Shown here: positions 1 to 8,631 of the stretch, piece by piece | How the letters are laid out: every line of letters starts with the position of its first letter | How positions within the stretch are numbered: the stretch's first letter is position 1 | Origin: Bacteroidota bacterium | GTDB lineage: Bacteria; Bacteroidota; Bacteroidia; 2-12-FULL-35-15 | Reading direction: 5' to 3' | Assembly: GCA_025963775.1 (NCBI GenBank) | Contig: JAOQAD010000025.1 | Span: 1 to 37,258, forward strand | Length of the DNA: 37,258 nt | The notes under the pieces: generated by a model | Seen by the model: the letters and a program-made list of their open reading frames with translations, nothing else | The model's database searches: none | What the model was told of the DNA's origin: nothing | Program-made: the position numbers and the translations under genes

Positions 1-2769
1 CTTCACAATAAACTGCCCGTTGTTCGGGTTCGGGTAAATGCTCGCAGAGATCTCCTGTTCATTTTCGTTCACAGAAACGGTATTGACCAGCTCGTTTGTT
101 GTTGTGTTGGTAACAACAGGATCGTTGTAATCGAAATAAATATAGGCTGTGTTTTCTATGTGAGTTCCGATCGGCAGGTAAGGCGTCGGCTTGATCCTGT
201 ACTGGATGTATCCCTGTGAGCCGGCAAGGTCGCTTGTACTGTCAGGAAGCATGATGTTCGCAAAACGCACGGTAAGAATTCTTCCGTTCAGTGATACGGT
301 ATTGGTGTGGCTGTAATTCAATACTTCAAATGTGGAAAGGTCCAGGTTGCTGTCGAGCGTATCCGCCACGCGAATGTTCATTGCAGGTGCAGTACCTGTA
401 TTCTGAAAATGGATCGTATAGGTCAGCCAGTCCTTGTACTTCGGTGAAATGTCACCCGGATATACTTCTTTCAGGTTCGGGTCATGCGAGTTCACCACCT
501 GGTAACAGAACTGGTTCACGTTGTTGCTCGAATCATTATCTCCTCCCACAGGAGTAACCACCACATGCACGCAAACACTGCTGCCGGCTGCTGCTGTGGT
601 ATCTGTTGTAAATAACAAGCCGAAAGCCTGGTTGTTATTGATCGTTCCGAAATCGGCAATGGAATAGGTATAATCATGTCCCGATACAGAAGGCAGCATT
701 GCCCCGGAAACAATCCCGTTATAGGTAACAGGGCCGTCCACCGTGATCTTCACTTGTCCGCCCGTACCTGCAGCACAATGCATATTGTACCACTGGCTCA
801 TATCACCCGCGATCACTTTCAGCTGGTGCTGCTGTCCCGGAAATACCCAGCCGGTGGGCACGACAGAGCGCACGCCAATATCAAAGCCCGGCTTACATCC
901 GAAATCAAAATTTACATTTGAAACAAGCGGGGCTGCAGCAGTGATCAGTACTGTTGAATCAACACCCGGGGAAGGACACTGCGGAATGAACGGAACATTT
1001 GTAGTGTCGATCGCAACCGTATATGTTCCGGCAGCTTCTGAAAAATTATACACACCGTTCGACGCGGTGTATGTCTGGCTGATCAGCACACCGGTTGAAT
1101 CATACAGCTTTACCGGGATATTGATGTAATTGAAATCAGCTGAATCCTTTGCACAATCGGAATTGTTATCGAAGTATGTAAAGCCGAGAATCCCCTGTGC
1201 ACCGTCGCATCCGTTCGGGTTGTTCACAAAATCACCATCAATGCACAATGGATAATTAAGTATAAGAGAATCCATTGCAGGAATATAATTCGGAAGGCAG
1301 GTAAAAGGATTTCCACTTATAGCAATAAATGAGATCGTACCCGGGAAAACCGTAAAGCAATTAATGAGATTCGTATTGCAGTTAAGCCCCATTAATGAGG
1401 CCGGCAATGCAGGCAACGCAGTGAGCTGGTTATCGGAGCATTGCAATAAGCTCAATGAAGCCGGTAAAACAGGCAATGCTGAAAGCTGGTTAAAATTGCA
1501 GTCCAATGACGATAAAGAAGCAGGCAAGGCCGGAAGAACCGTAAGCATGTTGCTGCTGCAATTAAGGGATGATAAAGAAGAAGGCAATGCAGGAATACTG
1601 TCAAGGCCGTTGTTGCTGCAGCTCAGGTTCACAAGCCCGGTGTTAAGCACCGGAAGATCTGTTAAAGGGTTTGTGCTGCAATCCAGCTCGACAAGGGAAG
1701 AAGGCAGGACAGGCAGGACAGTCAAAAGGTTTTCACGGCAGAACAAGGTTTGAAGCCCTGTTGTTAAAGCTGGCAGGACATTGATCTGGTTCTGGGAGCA
1801 ATTTACATACGCAAGCGAAGCAGGCATTGCAGGAAGCGTGCTCAGCAGGTTTGAGCTGCAATCGAGGTATTGCAGCAAGCCCGGCAAAGCAGGAAGCACC
1901 GGAAGCTGGTTGGTGTAGCATTTTAATGTTAAGAGGGAAGCGGGAAGAACAGGAAGCACGGGCAGCAGGTTACCTCCCGCAACAAGCACCTGTAAACCAG
2001 CTGGCAAAGCAGGCAATGCTGTAAGCTGGTTGTAATAGCAGTGCAGCTCGATGAGCGAAGCAGGCAATGCAGGAAGGCTGCTGAGCATATTTGATCCGCA
2101 CTCCAGCAAAGTAAGCGCTGCCGGTAACGCAGGAAGCGCTGTGAGCTGGTTGCTGAAACAGTTCAGCGTTAAGAGCGAATCAGGAAGTGCAGGAAGCACA
2201 GTTAATAAATTACCGGCACAATTCAGGTCGAACAGCGAATCGGGAAGCGCAGGAAGCACCGCCAGTGAATTATAACCGCAGTCCAGGGTATTAAGCGTTA
2301 CAGGCAGTGCCGGCAATACCGGTAAATGGTTGCTGTTGCAGTGCAGTGTAACAAGTGAAACGGGAAGCGGCGGAAGCGAATCGAGGTAATTTCCCGAGCA
2401 ATCGATCAGCGTTAACAGCTGCGGAAAGGCGGGCAGGCTGTCGAGCATGTTTCCCGAGCAAATAAATGTTTCAAGGGAATCGGGCAGCGCCGGAATGTAT
2501 GTTAAGCGGTTGCCCGAACAATCCAGGTTTCTCAGGGAGCTGAAATACTGGATGCCGGTAAGGTCCTGGATGGAATCAGAACCGATATAAACAGCAAGGC
2601 GGCCCTTTACATCAATGCTGCTCGTGTCCATTTGATTGCCGGACATTGCAGAAGGGATCGTTGCATTGAGCCATGTAACGAAATGCGGATCGGGGATCGT
2701 TACTGTTTGTGCCCCGGAGCCGAATGACAGGATAAAGAGGCTGCAGAATAAAATAAGTTTTGCTTTCAT
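1..2769 (-). CDS. Leucine-rich-repeat T9SS cargo protein (3' end cut by window edge)
   Basis: The reading frame is open from an ATG at 2769 to the left edge. A signal peptide (residues 1-20, ending near GSGAQ) is followed by a short N-terminal region and then about 20 leucine-rich repeats (about residues 83-468). The repeats have exactly 20 residues (60 bp), with consensus LPALPxSLxxLxCxxNxLTx, as in IpaH/YopM-type repeats. After them come a transthyretin/SdrD-like beta domain (starts near QGILGFTYFDNNSDC), a region like the DUF11/DUF7619 'DPNLKEVYPG...YTIHFQNTGTAPA' domain, and the start of a type A T9SS sorting domain (SIYPNPNNGQFIVK) at the edge. Known for the family: such proteins are exported through the outer membrane and anchored or released at the surface. 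Inference: a surface adhesin or binding protein; the ligand is unknown. Almost the whole protein is present; probably only some 60-70 C-terminal residues are missing. Confidence 0.9.
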   Translation of the reverse strand, partial: MKAKLILFCSLFILSFGSGAQTVTIPDPHFVTWLNATIPSAMSGNQMDTSSIDVKGRLAVYIGSDSIQDLTGIQYFSSLRNLDCSGNRLTYIPALPDSLETFICSGNMLDSLPAFPQLLTLIDCSGNYLDSLPPLPVSLVTLHCNSNHLPVLPALPVTLNTLDCGYNSLAVLPALPDSLFDLNCAGNLLTVLPALPDSLLTLNCFSNQLTALPALPAALTLLECGSNMLSSLPALPASLIELHCYYNQLTALPALPAGLQVLVAGGNLLPVLPVLPASLLTLKCYTNQLPVLPALPGLLQYLDCSSNLLSTLPAMPASLAYVNCSQNQINVLPALTTGLQTLFCRENLLTVLPVLPSSLVELDCSTNPLTDLPVLNTGLVNLSCSNNGLDSIPALPSSLSSLNCSSNMLTVLPALPASLSSLDCNFNQLSALPVLPASLSLLQCSDNQLTALPALPASLMGLNCNTNLINCFTVFPGTISFIAISGNPFTCLPNYIPAMDSLILNYPLCIDGDFVNNPNGCDGAQGILGFTYFDNNSDCAKDSADFNYINIPVKLYDSTGVLISQTYTASNGVYNFSEAAGTYTVAIDTTNVPFIPQCPSPGVDSTVLITAAAPLVSNVNFDFGCKPGFDIGVRSVVPTGWVFPGQQHQLKVIAGDMSQWYNMHCAAGTGGQVKITVDGPVTYNGIVSGAMLPSVSGHDYTYSIADFGTINNNQAFGLLFTTDTTAAAGSSVCVHVVVTPVGGDNDSSNNVNQFCYQVVNSHDPNLKEVYPGDISPKYKDWLTYTIHFQNTGTAPAMNIRVADTLDSNLDLSTFEVLNYSHTNTVSLNGRILTVRFANIMLPDSTSDLAGSQGYIQYRIKPTPYLPIGTHIENTAYIYFDYNDPVVTNTTTNELVNTVSVNENEQEISASIYPNPNNGQFIVK
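1365..2520 (-). repeat. 60-bp tandem repeat array encoding LRR units
   Basis: About 20 in-frame 60-bp units run without a single length change, each encoding one 20-residue LPxLP-type leucine-rich repeat. Nearly every unit keeps a Cys codon at the same place (LxC or LNC before xxN). The unit near 1961-1980 lacks it and reads VLVAGGN. Units differ by point changes but not in length. Confidence 0.9.
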
Positions 2770-3285
2770 AATTTGTTTCTCGGTAAAGAACGGGGGACGC
2801 TTTTCTGATCTGCTTCAGTCACCTGCCGGATTACAACATCCCCATGTTTAGCCTCCGGCAGGTGTACTTTAGCATTTATCGTAACAAATGTATTTTACCG
2901 GCAGGGCATATTTTATTCAAATTTCCGGGAAATTATACACGTCAGAACCCTTTTTTGAATTATCATCACCTCTAAAACCATTGCTATTATTCAATTTTTT
3001 ACATTCTGCCGGACACATCTCCAGCCGTTTTACAAAGCTGCCCCAAAATATACATGTCTGATTCATGTTTTCATCCTAAAAGTAATTGTGCTGCTCCAAG
3101 CGGAGATTAAATATTATGAGTACCTTTATTCCAACAGCAGCTGTATCATACCGCCTGTAATTACCAATTTTAAAGGCAATACAACGCGCAGCTGATTTTT
3201 AAAAGAAACCATTTTGTAATTGTTATACGGAAGCAAACGGCATTGAAAAAAATCGTCCCCTTAACATTTTTCTCAAAAAATATAC
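2770..3285. other. Divergent intergenic region
   Basis: This gene-free stretch of 516 bp lies between the divergent LRR gene and the 515-residue plus-strand gene. It is AT-rich and holds the inverted repeat at 2820-2864 and a minus-strand TACATTTG (-7-like) at 2885-2892. No tRNA, small ORF with coding character or mobile element was seen. Confidence 0.6.
2820..2864. repeat. 11-bp perfect inverted repeat in leader of LRR gene
   Basis: CACCTGCCGGA at 2820-2830 is exactly mirrored by TCCGGCAGGTG at 2854-2864, with a 23-nt spacer. It starts 51 nt upstream of the LRR start codon. If transcription starts near 2878, below the TACATTTG at 2892-2885, this would be a hairpin in the 5' untranslated leader. 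It could be an operator or an RNA structure; nothing seen decides between them. Confidence 0.55.
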
Positions 3286-4833
3286 ATGTCTAACAAAGTA
3301 TCCGAACAGCTTCACCGCCTGGTCAAATCCCTCAGCAAATCCGAAAAAAGGTATTTCAGCATTTATGCCTCGCGTCATACGCTTGGCGATAAGAACAATT
3401 ACCTGAAGTTATTCGAGGCCATCGATAAGCAAACGGATTACAATGAGGAAGCGATCATGCACCAGTTCCGCAAGGAAGCATTTGTAAAAAAATTCTCCAT
3501 CGCCAAGGCACGTTTATACGATACCATCCTCGACAGCCTCGATGCATTCCACGCCAACAGCTCTATTGATGCGCAGTTGAAGAAAGACCTGCACTGCGCG
3601 GAGATCCTTTACAAAAAAACGCTGTATGACCAATGTGCAAAATTATTGCTCAGCGCAAAACGGACCGCAACCCGCTTCGAGCGGCATTCCTCGCTGCTGG
3701 AGATCAGCCTTTGGGAAAAGCGCCTGATCGAGACCGAAAATTATGCAGGAAAAACAGACCAGGATATTGTGACCATCCTCGAGGAAGACAACCACACCAG
3801 CGAAAAGATCAAAAACTTTAACGAATACTGGAACATCAAAAGCCGCTTCTTTATGATCCTCAACAAACAGGGGAAAGTGAGGAATGATACGGAACTGGCG
3901 AGCTTCAAAAAGATCATCGATAATACCTTATTAAAAGGTGAGGACAAAGCCTTATCCACTGAGACAAAATATTTATTCTACCACATTTACAGCGCCTATT
4001 ATTTCGGCATCGGGGATTATGAAAAAAGCTACCAGGACCTCGTTAAGAACGTAGCGCTCATCGAAAGCAAACCGGATATTTTCCGGGAGGAGCCGAATAT
4101 TTATTTTTCCGTGCTCACCAACACCATTTACATTGGCAGCCAGCTGAAAAAATTTGATGATGTTTTTGCCAACCTTAAAAAGCTGCGTGCCACCTGGCAG
4201 GAACTGGAGAATGGCAAGAATGAAGACCTCGAGGTGAAGCTCTTCTCCACCGCCATGAGCATCGAACTCAGCATTTACTGCCTCACAGGAGAATTTGAAA
4301 AAGCCATTGAGCTGGCGCCAAAGATCGAAGCGAAGCTCAATCAATATCCCGGCAAATTCACAAAGCTGCGCATTGCTTCCTTCTGCCTCAACATTGCCAC
4401 CGCTTATTTCGGCGTTGAAAAATATTCTGCGGCCTTGAAGTGGACCAACAAACTGCTGAATGATGTATCCATCGAGGAAAGCCGCGACCTGCACTGCTAC
4501 GGGCAGATCCTGAACCTGATCATCCACATCGAGCTGAAGCATGACGATTTCATTCCGCATGCATTTAAATCAACGCACCGCTATTTAAGCTCGCGCAACA
4601 GGGTCTATAAATTCGAGAATGTGTTCCTCGATTTTGTGGGCAAGATCCTTAAAACAAAGAACCGCGAAGAGCAGACCAAATTTTACAAGCAGCTGCGGAC
4701 TGAGCTGGTAGAGCTGGAGAAAGACCCTTTTGAAAAAGTGGTGTTTGAAAATTTCGATTTTGTTTCCTGGGTGGAGAGCAAGATCAAACGGGTGCCCTTC
4801 AGGGAAATTGTAGAAGCGAAAATTGAAAATTAG
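3286..4833 (+). CDS. Conserved helical protein of unknown function (TPR-like)
   Basis: The 515-residue product has no signal peptide and no membrane segment, so it is probably cytoplasmic. It is rich in Lys, Glu and Leu. It begins MSNKVSEQLHRLVKSLSKSE and continues with paired amphipathic helices; segments such as YFGIGDYEKSYQDL, CLTGEFEKAIELAPKIEAKL and YFGVEKYSAALKWTNKLL have the alternating pattern of TPR helices. No catalytic motif was found. It stands alone: the neighbour to the left is divergent and the one to the right is convergent. I recognise the style of a Bacteroidota-restricted hypothetical protein but not a named family. Inference: a scaffold or protein-interaction role. Confidence 0.85.
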   Translation: MSNKVSEQLHRLVKSLSKSEKRYFSIYASRHTLGDKNNYLKLFEAIDKQTDYNEEAIMHQFRKEAFVKKFSIAKARLYDTILDSLDAFHANSSIDAQLKKDLHCAEILYKKTLYDQCAKLLLSAKRTATRFERHSSLLEISLWEKRLIETENYAGKTDQDIVTILEEDNHTSEKIKNFNEYWNIKSRFFMILNKQGKVRNDTELASFKKIIDNTLLKGEDKALSTETKYLFYHIYSAYYFGIGDYEKSYQDLVKNVALIESKPDIFREEPNIYFSVLTNTIYIGSQLKKFDDVFANLKKLRATWQELENGKNEDLEVKLFSTAMSIELSIYCLTGEFEKAIELAPKIEAKLNQYPGKFTKLRIASFCLNIATAYFGVEKYSAALKWTNKLLNDVSIEESRDLHCYGQILNLIIHIELKHDDFIPHAFKSTHRYLSSRNRVYKFENVFLDFVGKILKTKNREEQTKFYKQLRTELVELEKDPFEKVVFENFDFVSWVESKIKRVPFREIVEAKIEN

Positions 4834-4971
4834 TTGGGAGTTAGGAGTTTGTAGTTCGGAGACGGTTAGCTAAATGACTGTGCTGTGCTTGTCATCCTGA
4901 ACGGAATGAAATGGAGCCGAAGGATCTTTTTACTTGTTAACGGTTTTTAGTTGGTAGCTCACAGGCTATTA

Positions 4972-5910
4972 TCACCAATTCCTTTTCACACGCCATTCCT
5001 TTTGCTGCGTTGCATTTAAAAACGTCCAGGCAACCATCCTGCTTTTCTTTTGTCCCTGCGACATGTTGATCGTACGTACCTGCGCCACTTCCACCTTCTC
5101 CAATGTCTTATAAATGCCGGGCAGATTATCTTTTTTAGAAACAAGCGTTGTGAACCAAAAGAAAGATGAAGGAATCTCTGCGCTCTCCAGGATCATCCTG
5201 TAAATAAAGGACGCTTCACCTCCGCTGCACCAGAGCTCGTTGTTCTTGCCCGCAAAATTACGGACAGGCTTGCTGTTCTTATTATCGCTAAGATTTTTGA
5301 TTTTTTTCAATGCTCCTGCATCCGCAGCTTCTGCAGAGGGATGAAAAGGCGGGTTACAGATGGAAACATCATATACTTCCGCCGGATCAATGATCCCGCG
5401 AAAAACAAGCAGCGGATCTTTCTGCAGACGCAGCTCAACTGCATTTTTTAAAACGGGATTGTGATCTAATGTTTTGCGCGCATACCTGATCGCAAGCGGA
5501 TCAATGTCAGAGCCTACAAACTGCCAGCCGTATTCTTTATTGCCGATGAGCGGATACACACAATTGGCGCCTGTGCCGATATCAAGCACACGGATATTTT
5601 GAGGGATAGCTCCTTCATTGCAGGAAGCAAGCAGGTCGGCAATGTAATGAATGTAATCGGCCCGCCCGGGAATAGCGGGACACAAATATCCAGGAGGAAG
5701 ATCCCAGCCTTCAATGCCGTAAAAAAACCTGAGAAGTGCTGTGTTCAAGGCCTTTACAGCTTCGGGGTCGGAAAAATCAACAGAGAGGTTGTCGTAAGCA
5801 TTAAGGCCTACAAAGCGCTCCAGCTGAGGGCAAACGGCCACAAGCTTCGCAAAATCATACGGCAAGCGGTGTTTATTCCTTGGATGTAAATTATTTTTCT
5901 CTTCCTGCAA
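4972..5910 (-). CDS. rlmF: 23S rRNA (adenine(1618)-N(6))-methyltransferase
   Basis: RlmF uses S-adenosylmethionine to methylate N6 of A1618 in 23S rRNA (E. coli numbering; E. coli ybiN product). The 312-residue protein opens with the family N-terminal block (LHPRNKHRLPYDFAKLVAVCPQL, FYGIEGWDLPPGYLCPAIPGRADYIHYIADLL). The SAM-binding motif VLDIGTGANCVYPLIG begins near residue 108 (Asp110). The N6-adenine methyltransferase catalytic motif NPPF is at 186-189, followed by HPSAEAA. Length matches the family. It lies 46 bp downstream of the aminopeptidase gene on the same strand, so the two may share a transcript. Confidence 0.95.
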   Translation of the reverse strand: MQEEKNNLHPRNKHRLPYDFAKLVAVCPQLERFVGLNAYDNLSVDFSDPEAVKALNTALLRFFYGIEGWDLPPGYLCPAIPGRADYIHYIADLLASCNEGAIPQNIRVLDIGTGANCVYPLIGNKEYGWQFVGSDIDPLAIRYARKTLDHNPVLKNAVELRLQKDPLLVFRGIIDPAEVYDVSICNPPFHPSAEAADAGALKKIKNLSDNKNSKPVRNFAGKNNELWCSGGEASFIYRMILESAEIPSSFFWFTTLVSKKDNLPGIYKTLEKVEVAQVRTINMSQGQKKSRMVAWTFLNATQQKEWRVKRNW

Positions 5911-5956
5911 TTGTCAATTCTTAAACCGTCTGCAAACTACTATTCCTTACAACGAA

Positions 5957-7246
5957 CTATTTCGCCATTAATGCTTCTATCTCTTCTGCTTCCAAAGGAA
6001 TATTTTTCATCAGATCCACCGGGCCATCAGCTGTAACGAGAATATCATTCTCCAGGCGGATGCCGAGATTTTCTTCGCGGATGTAGATCCCCGGCTCGCA
6101 GGTGAATACCATTCCCGCTTCGAGCTTACGGTTGAAATCGCCGACATCATGCACATCCAGGCCTAAGAAGTGTGAAGTGCCATGCATGAAATATTTTTTA
6201 TAGGCAGGCCATTCCGGGCTCTGATTTTTGATCTCGTCCATCGTGATCAGTCCGAGGCCAAGCAGTTCTTTTTCCATCAGTGAACCAACAGCTTTGTGAT
6301 ATTCCGGGATCGTATTTCCAACCGTTAACATCGCTGTGGCTGCTTTCATCACTCTCAACACCGCATTGTACACCTGTTTCTGGCGTGGTGTGAACTTTCC
6401 GCTCACAGGCACACAGCGTGTAAGGTCGCTTGCATAATTTCCGTATTCGGCGGCCACATCAAGCAGGATCACATCACCGGCCTTGCATTCTTTATTATTA
6501 TCCACGTAATGCAGCACGCAGGCATTGAAGCCTGAAGCGATGATCGGGCCGTAGGCAAATCCCCGTGAGCGGTTGCGCACAAACTCGTGCACCAGCTCCG
6601 CTTCTATCTCATATTCCATCACGCCCGGCTTCACAAAACCCAGCAGCCTGCGGAATCCTTTCTCCGTGATATTGCATGCCTGTTGGATCAGGTCCACTTC
6701 GTATTTCGATTTGATCGCACGCAGCTTGTGCATCACCGGTGCGGAACGCTCATACTTATGCAAAGGGAATTTCGCCATGATGCCTTTGTTAAAGCGCATC
6801 TCTGCCGTTTCTATATCAATATACCTGCGCGAATGCTCATTGCTGTTAAGGTATACATGCTCTGCCTGGAAGATGAGGCCTTTAAGAAACGAATCAAAAT
6901 TATTGCTCCACAGCACCGTTTTTATCCCTGATACTTTTGTGGATTCACTCTGATTTAATTTAGCACCTTCCCAGATCGCGATCGTTTCATTTGTTTCACG
7001 CACAAACAGCACTTCCTTCTGCGAATTGTTCTTTGCATCGGGATAAATGAGCAGGATGGTCTCTTCCTGGTCAACGCCTGTAAGATAGAACAGGTCGGAA
7101 TTCTGGACAAATCCCATGGAGCCGTCGGCATTAGTCGGCATGATATCATTGCTTACAAAAAGCGCGATGGAATTCGGCTTTAAGCTGGCGGCAAAACGTT
7201 TGCGGTTTTCTATGAATAGGTTCGGATCAATGGCTGTATATTTCAT
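5957..7246 (-). CDS. pepP: Xaa-Pro aminopeptidase (M24B, aminopeptidase P)
   Basis: This is a cytoplasmic metallopeptidase that removes an N-terminal residue preceding proline. The 429-residue product has the N-terminal aminopeptidase-P domain (FIENRKRFAASLKPNSIALFVSNDIMPTNADG, then the QNSDLFYLTGVDQEE block) and a C-terminal pita-bread fold. The five dinuclear-metal ligands are all visible: Asp263 (LLDVAAEYG), Asp274 (SDLTR), His359 (HGTSHFLGLDVHDVG), Glu384 (CEPGIYI) and Glu399 (RLENDI). No signal peptide. The symbol follows the E. coli homologue; paralogues are common in Bacteroidota, so orthology is less sure than family. Confidence 0.93.
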   Translation of the reverse strand: MKYTAIDPNLFIENRKRFAASLKPNSIALFVSNDIMPTNADGSMGFVQNSDLFYLTGVDQEETILLIYPDAKNNSQKEVLFVRETNETIAIWEGAKLNQSESTKVSGIKTVLWSNNFDSFLKGLIFQAEHVYLNSNEHSRRYIDIETAEMRFNKGIMAKFPLHKYERSAPVMHKLRAIKSKYEVDLIQQACNITEKGFRRLLGFVKPGVMEYEIEAELVHEFVRNRSRGFAYGPIIASGFNACVLHYVDNNKECKAGDVILLDVAAEYGNYASDLTRCVPVSGKFTPRQKQVYNAVLRVMKAATAMLTVGNTIPEYHKAVGSLMEKELLGLGLITMDEIKNQSPEWPAYKKYFMHGTSHFLGLDVHDVGDFNRKLEAGMVFTCEPGIYIREENLGIRLENDILVTADGPVDLMKNIPLEAEEIEALMAK

Positions 7247-7368
7247 CTTTCTTGATTTTTTATTAAGATCTTATTGTAAAAAAATATTGCTTTTAACGTT
7301 CTAAATAATGAAGGTCACTTCGTTGCGAAGCCCTTCGACTCCGCTCAGGATAAACTTCTCGAGAAGGA

Positions 7369-7417
7369 GACCAGTTCTCGATACTTTCGCCAGAAAAAGG
7401 CGAAAACTCGAACTGAC
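7369..7417. repeat. Interspersed palindromic repeat, copy 1
   Basis: The segment starts GACCAGTTCTCGATACTTTC and ends GGCGAAAACTCGAACTGAC. It matches 18135-18181 almost base for base apart from the loop. Each copy has a TTTCGCC/GGCGAAA stem. Both lie between genes. Confidence 0.7.
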
Positions 7418-7508
7418 GTAGACAATTCTACAACAGCATTCGATTAATGAATTCAAAGATAGAATATTATTAACGGTTTCGATAACCGTTCATGGAATTT
7501 TAAAAAAC

Positions 7509-7538
7509 AAAGCCCCGGCTCAATAGAACCGGGGCTTT
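7509..7538 (-). terminator. Rho-independent terminator of the PorP/SprF-like gene
   Basis: A 10-bp perfect stem (AAAGCCCCGG / CCGGGGCTTT) with a 10-nt loop lies 21 nt beyond the stop codon. On the minus strand it is followed by GTTTTTTA, a proper U-tract. Confidence 0.9.
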
Positions 7539-7559
7539 CAGTAATAGGAGGAGATAGAA

Positions 7560-8624
7560 TTATCGTTTCTGGAACAGGAAACGGTTCCCCGAGTTAAAAC
7601 GGATGGTTACTTCCGGCCCACCGCGTAAAGTACTCACTGTGGCGAGCCCGGATGTATTCAGGTCGTAGCTGAAGCCGATGGCATATTGCCCCATTTCCAG
7701 CAGCATGTTGATGATCACGGCATCGCGATTCCTGTAGTAAACGCCAAGTCCAACAGAAGACCTCTTGATATAGCCTGTGTATTTTGAATCGTGCTTCAGG
7801 TAATATTTTACCATCATACCGGTCAGCAGCTCTTTTTGCCTTCCCTGGAAAGAGAAGAAAAAGCTTGGTGCCAGTGCAACGCTTGAATGCGGGATCCCAA
7901 GAAGCAGGCTTCCGTGTGCATTGATTTTTGAGTACAATTTATCATTCCCGTTAAGGATGAATTTTTGTGACGGCTTGTTGATGTGAAACATCGCAACACC
8001 CAAGTTCGCGGTCAGCTGGTTGTTCTCACCGATCGACTCTTCTTCCTTTTCATATCTCCACAATAAGCCTGCAGACACATCCGGTGTGATAAAGCTGTGC
8101 GAGCTGTAATCCTCTCCTACTGCAGGAGTTTTATCATAGCCTGTTCCGTTATACTGGTTGGAAAAAACAAGCTTGTTAAAATTGATCGATTTCTGGATAA
8201 TGCCTCCCTGCAGCCCAACAGATAGGGTGCTCAGGTCGCCTGTCTTAATAAAGGAAGCAAGCGAAAGGTTGACAAGGTTGGTTCCCATTCCTCCGTCACC
8301 GGCCTTGTCGCTGAAGAATGCAAGTCCGCCGGCAAGCCTGCTGAAAGCTTTCTTATACGATTTGGTACGGAAGGGATCCGCCTTTTCCCAGTTGCTCGCC
8401 TTGAATTTCATTTCATAGGAAGCACCATAGGTCCTGTATGGAACGGTTACGCTTCCCCACTGGTCCTTGTAGATCAGCGCAGCCCTCATCACGTAGGCGG
8501 AACCTGTAAGCGCAGGGTTCACCAGCGATGGCGTTTCGTTGTATTGTGAAAAGTGGATATCCTGCCCGAAGGCTGCAACACTTCCGCAAAAAATACTTAC
8601 TGCAATTATGATATGTTTTTTCAT
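7560..8624 (-). CDS. PorP/SprF-family T9SS outer-membrane protein
   Basis: The 354-residue product has a signal peptide (MKKHIIIAVSIFCGSVAAFG) and the family's opening QDIHFSQYNETPSLVNPALTGS. Alternating beta-strand segments of an outer-membrane barrel follow, e.g. RLAGGLAFFSDKAGDGGMGTNLVNLSLA and GLLWRYEKEEE. Members of this family (PorP in Porphyromonas, SprF in Flavobacterium) assist secretion or surface retention of T9SS cargo; SprF-like members are encoded next to cargo with type B sorting domains. That is the case here: the start lies 7 bp downstream of the stop of the adhesin gene, so they form an operon that ends at the terminator at 7509-7538. It is probably the dedicated partner of that adhesin rather than a core T9SS part. 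Confidence 0.93.
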   Translation of the reverse strand: MKKHIIIAVSIFCGSVAAFGQDIHFSQYNETPSLVNPALTGSAYVMRAALIYKDQWGSVTVPYRTYGASYEMKFKASNWEKADPFRTKSYKKAFSRLAGGLAFFSDKAGDGGMGTNLVNLSLASFIKTGDLSTLSVGLQGGIIQKSINFNKLVFSNQYNGTGYDKTPAVGEDYSSHSFITPDVSAGLLWRYEKEEESIGENNQLTANLGVAMFHINKPSQKFILNGNDKLYSKINAHGSLLLGIPHSSVALAPSFFFSFQGRQKELLTGMMVKYYLKHDSKYTGYIKRSSVGLGVYYRNRDAVIINMLLEMGQYAIGFSYDLNTSGLATVSTLRGGPEVTIRFNSGNRFLFQKR

Positions 8625-8631
8625 TCTCTTT

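Larger units (their letters stand above)
7247..7559. other. Intergenic region with interspersed repeat and terminator
   Basis: A 313-bp gap without a gene. It contains a repeat unit (7369-7417, second copy at 18135-18181), an adjoining fragment CTTCGACTCCGCTCAGGAT of a type common between Bacteroidota genes, and the terminator of the PorP gene at 7509-7538. Confidence 0.6.

Noticed and set aside
1365..2520. Regular 60-bp spacing that could suggest a CRISPR or non-coding satellite
   Set aside because: The units are in frame, encode a clear LRR consensus and vary at synonymous and solvent-exposed positions; there are no constant repeats with unique spacers.
3973..4560. 195-codon minus-strand frame opposite the helical protein
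   Set aside because: Antisense shadow; the plus strand has a full-length frame with natural amphipathic helices.
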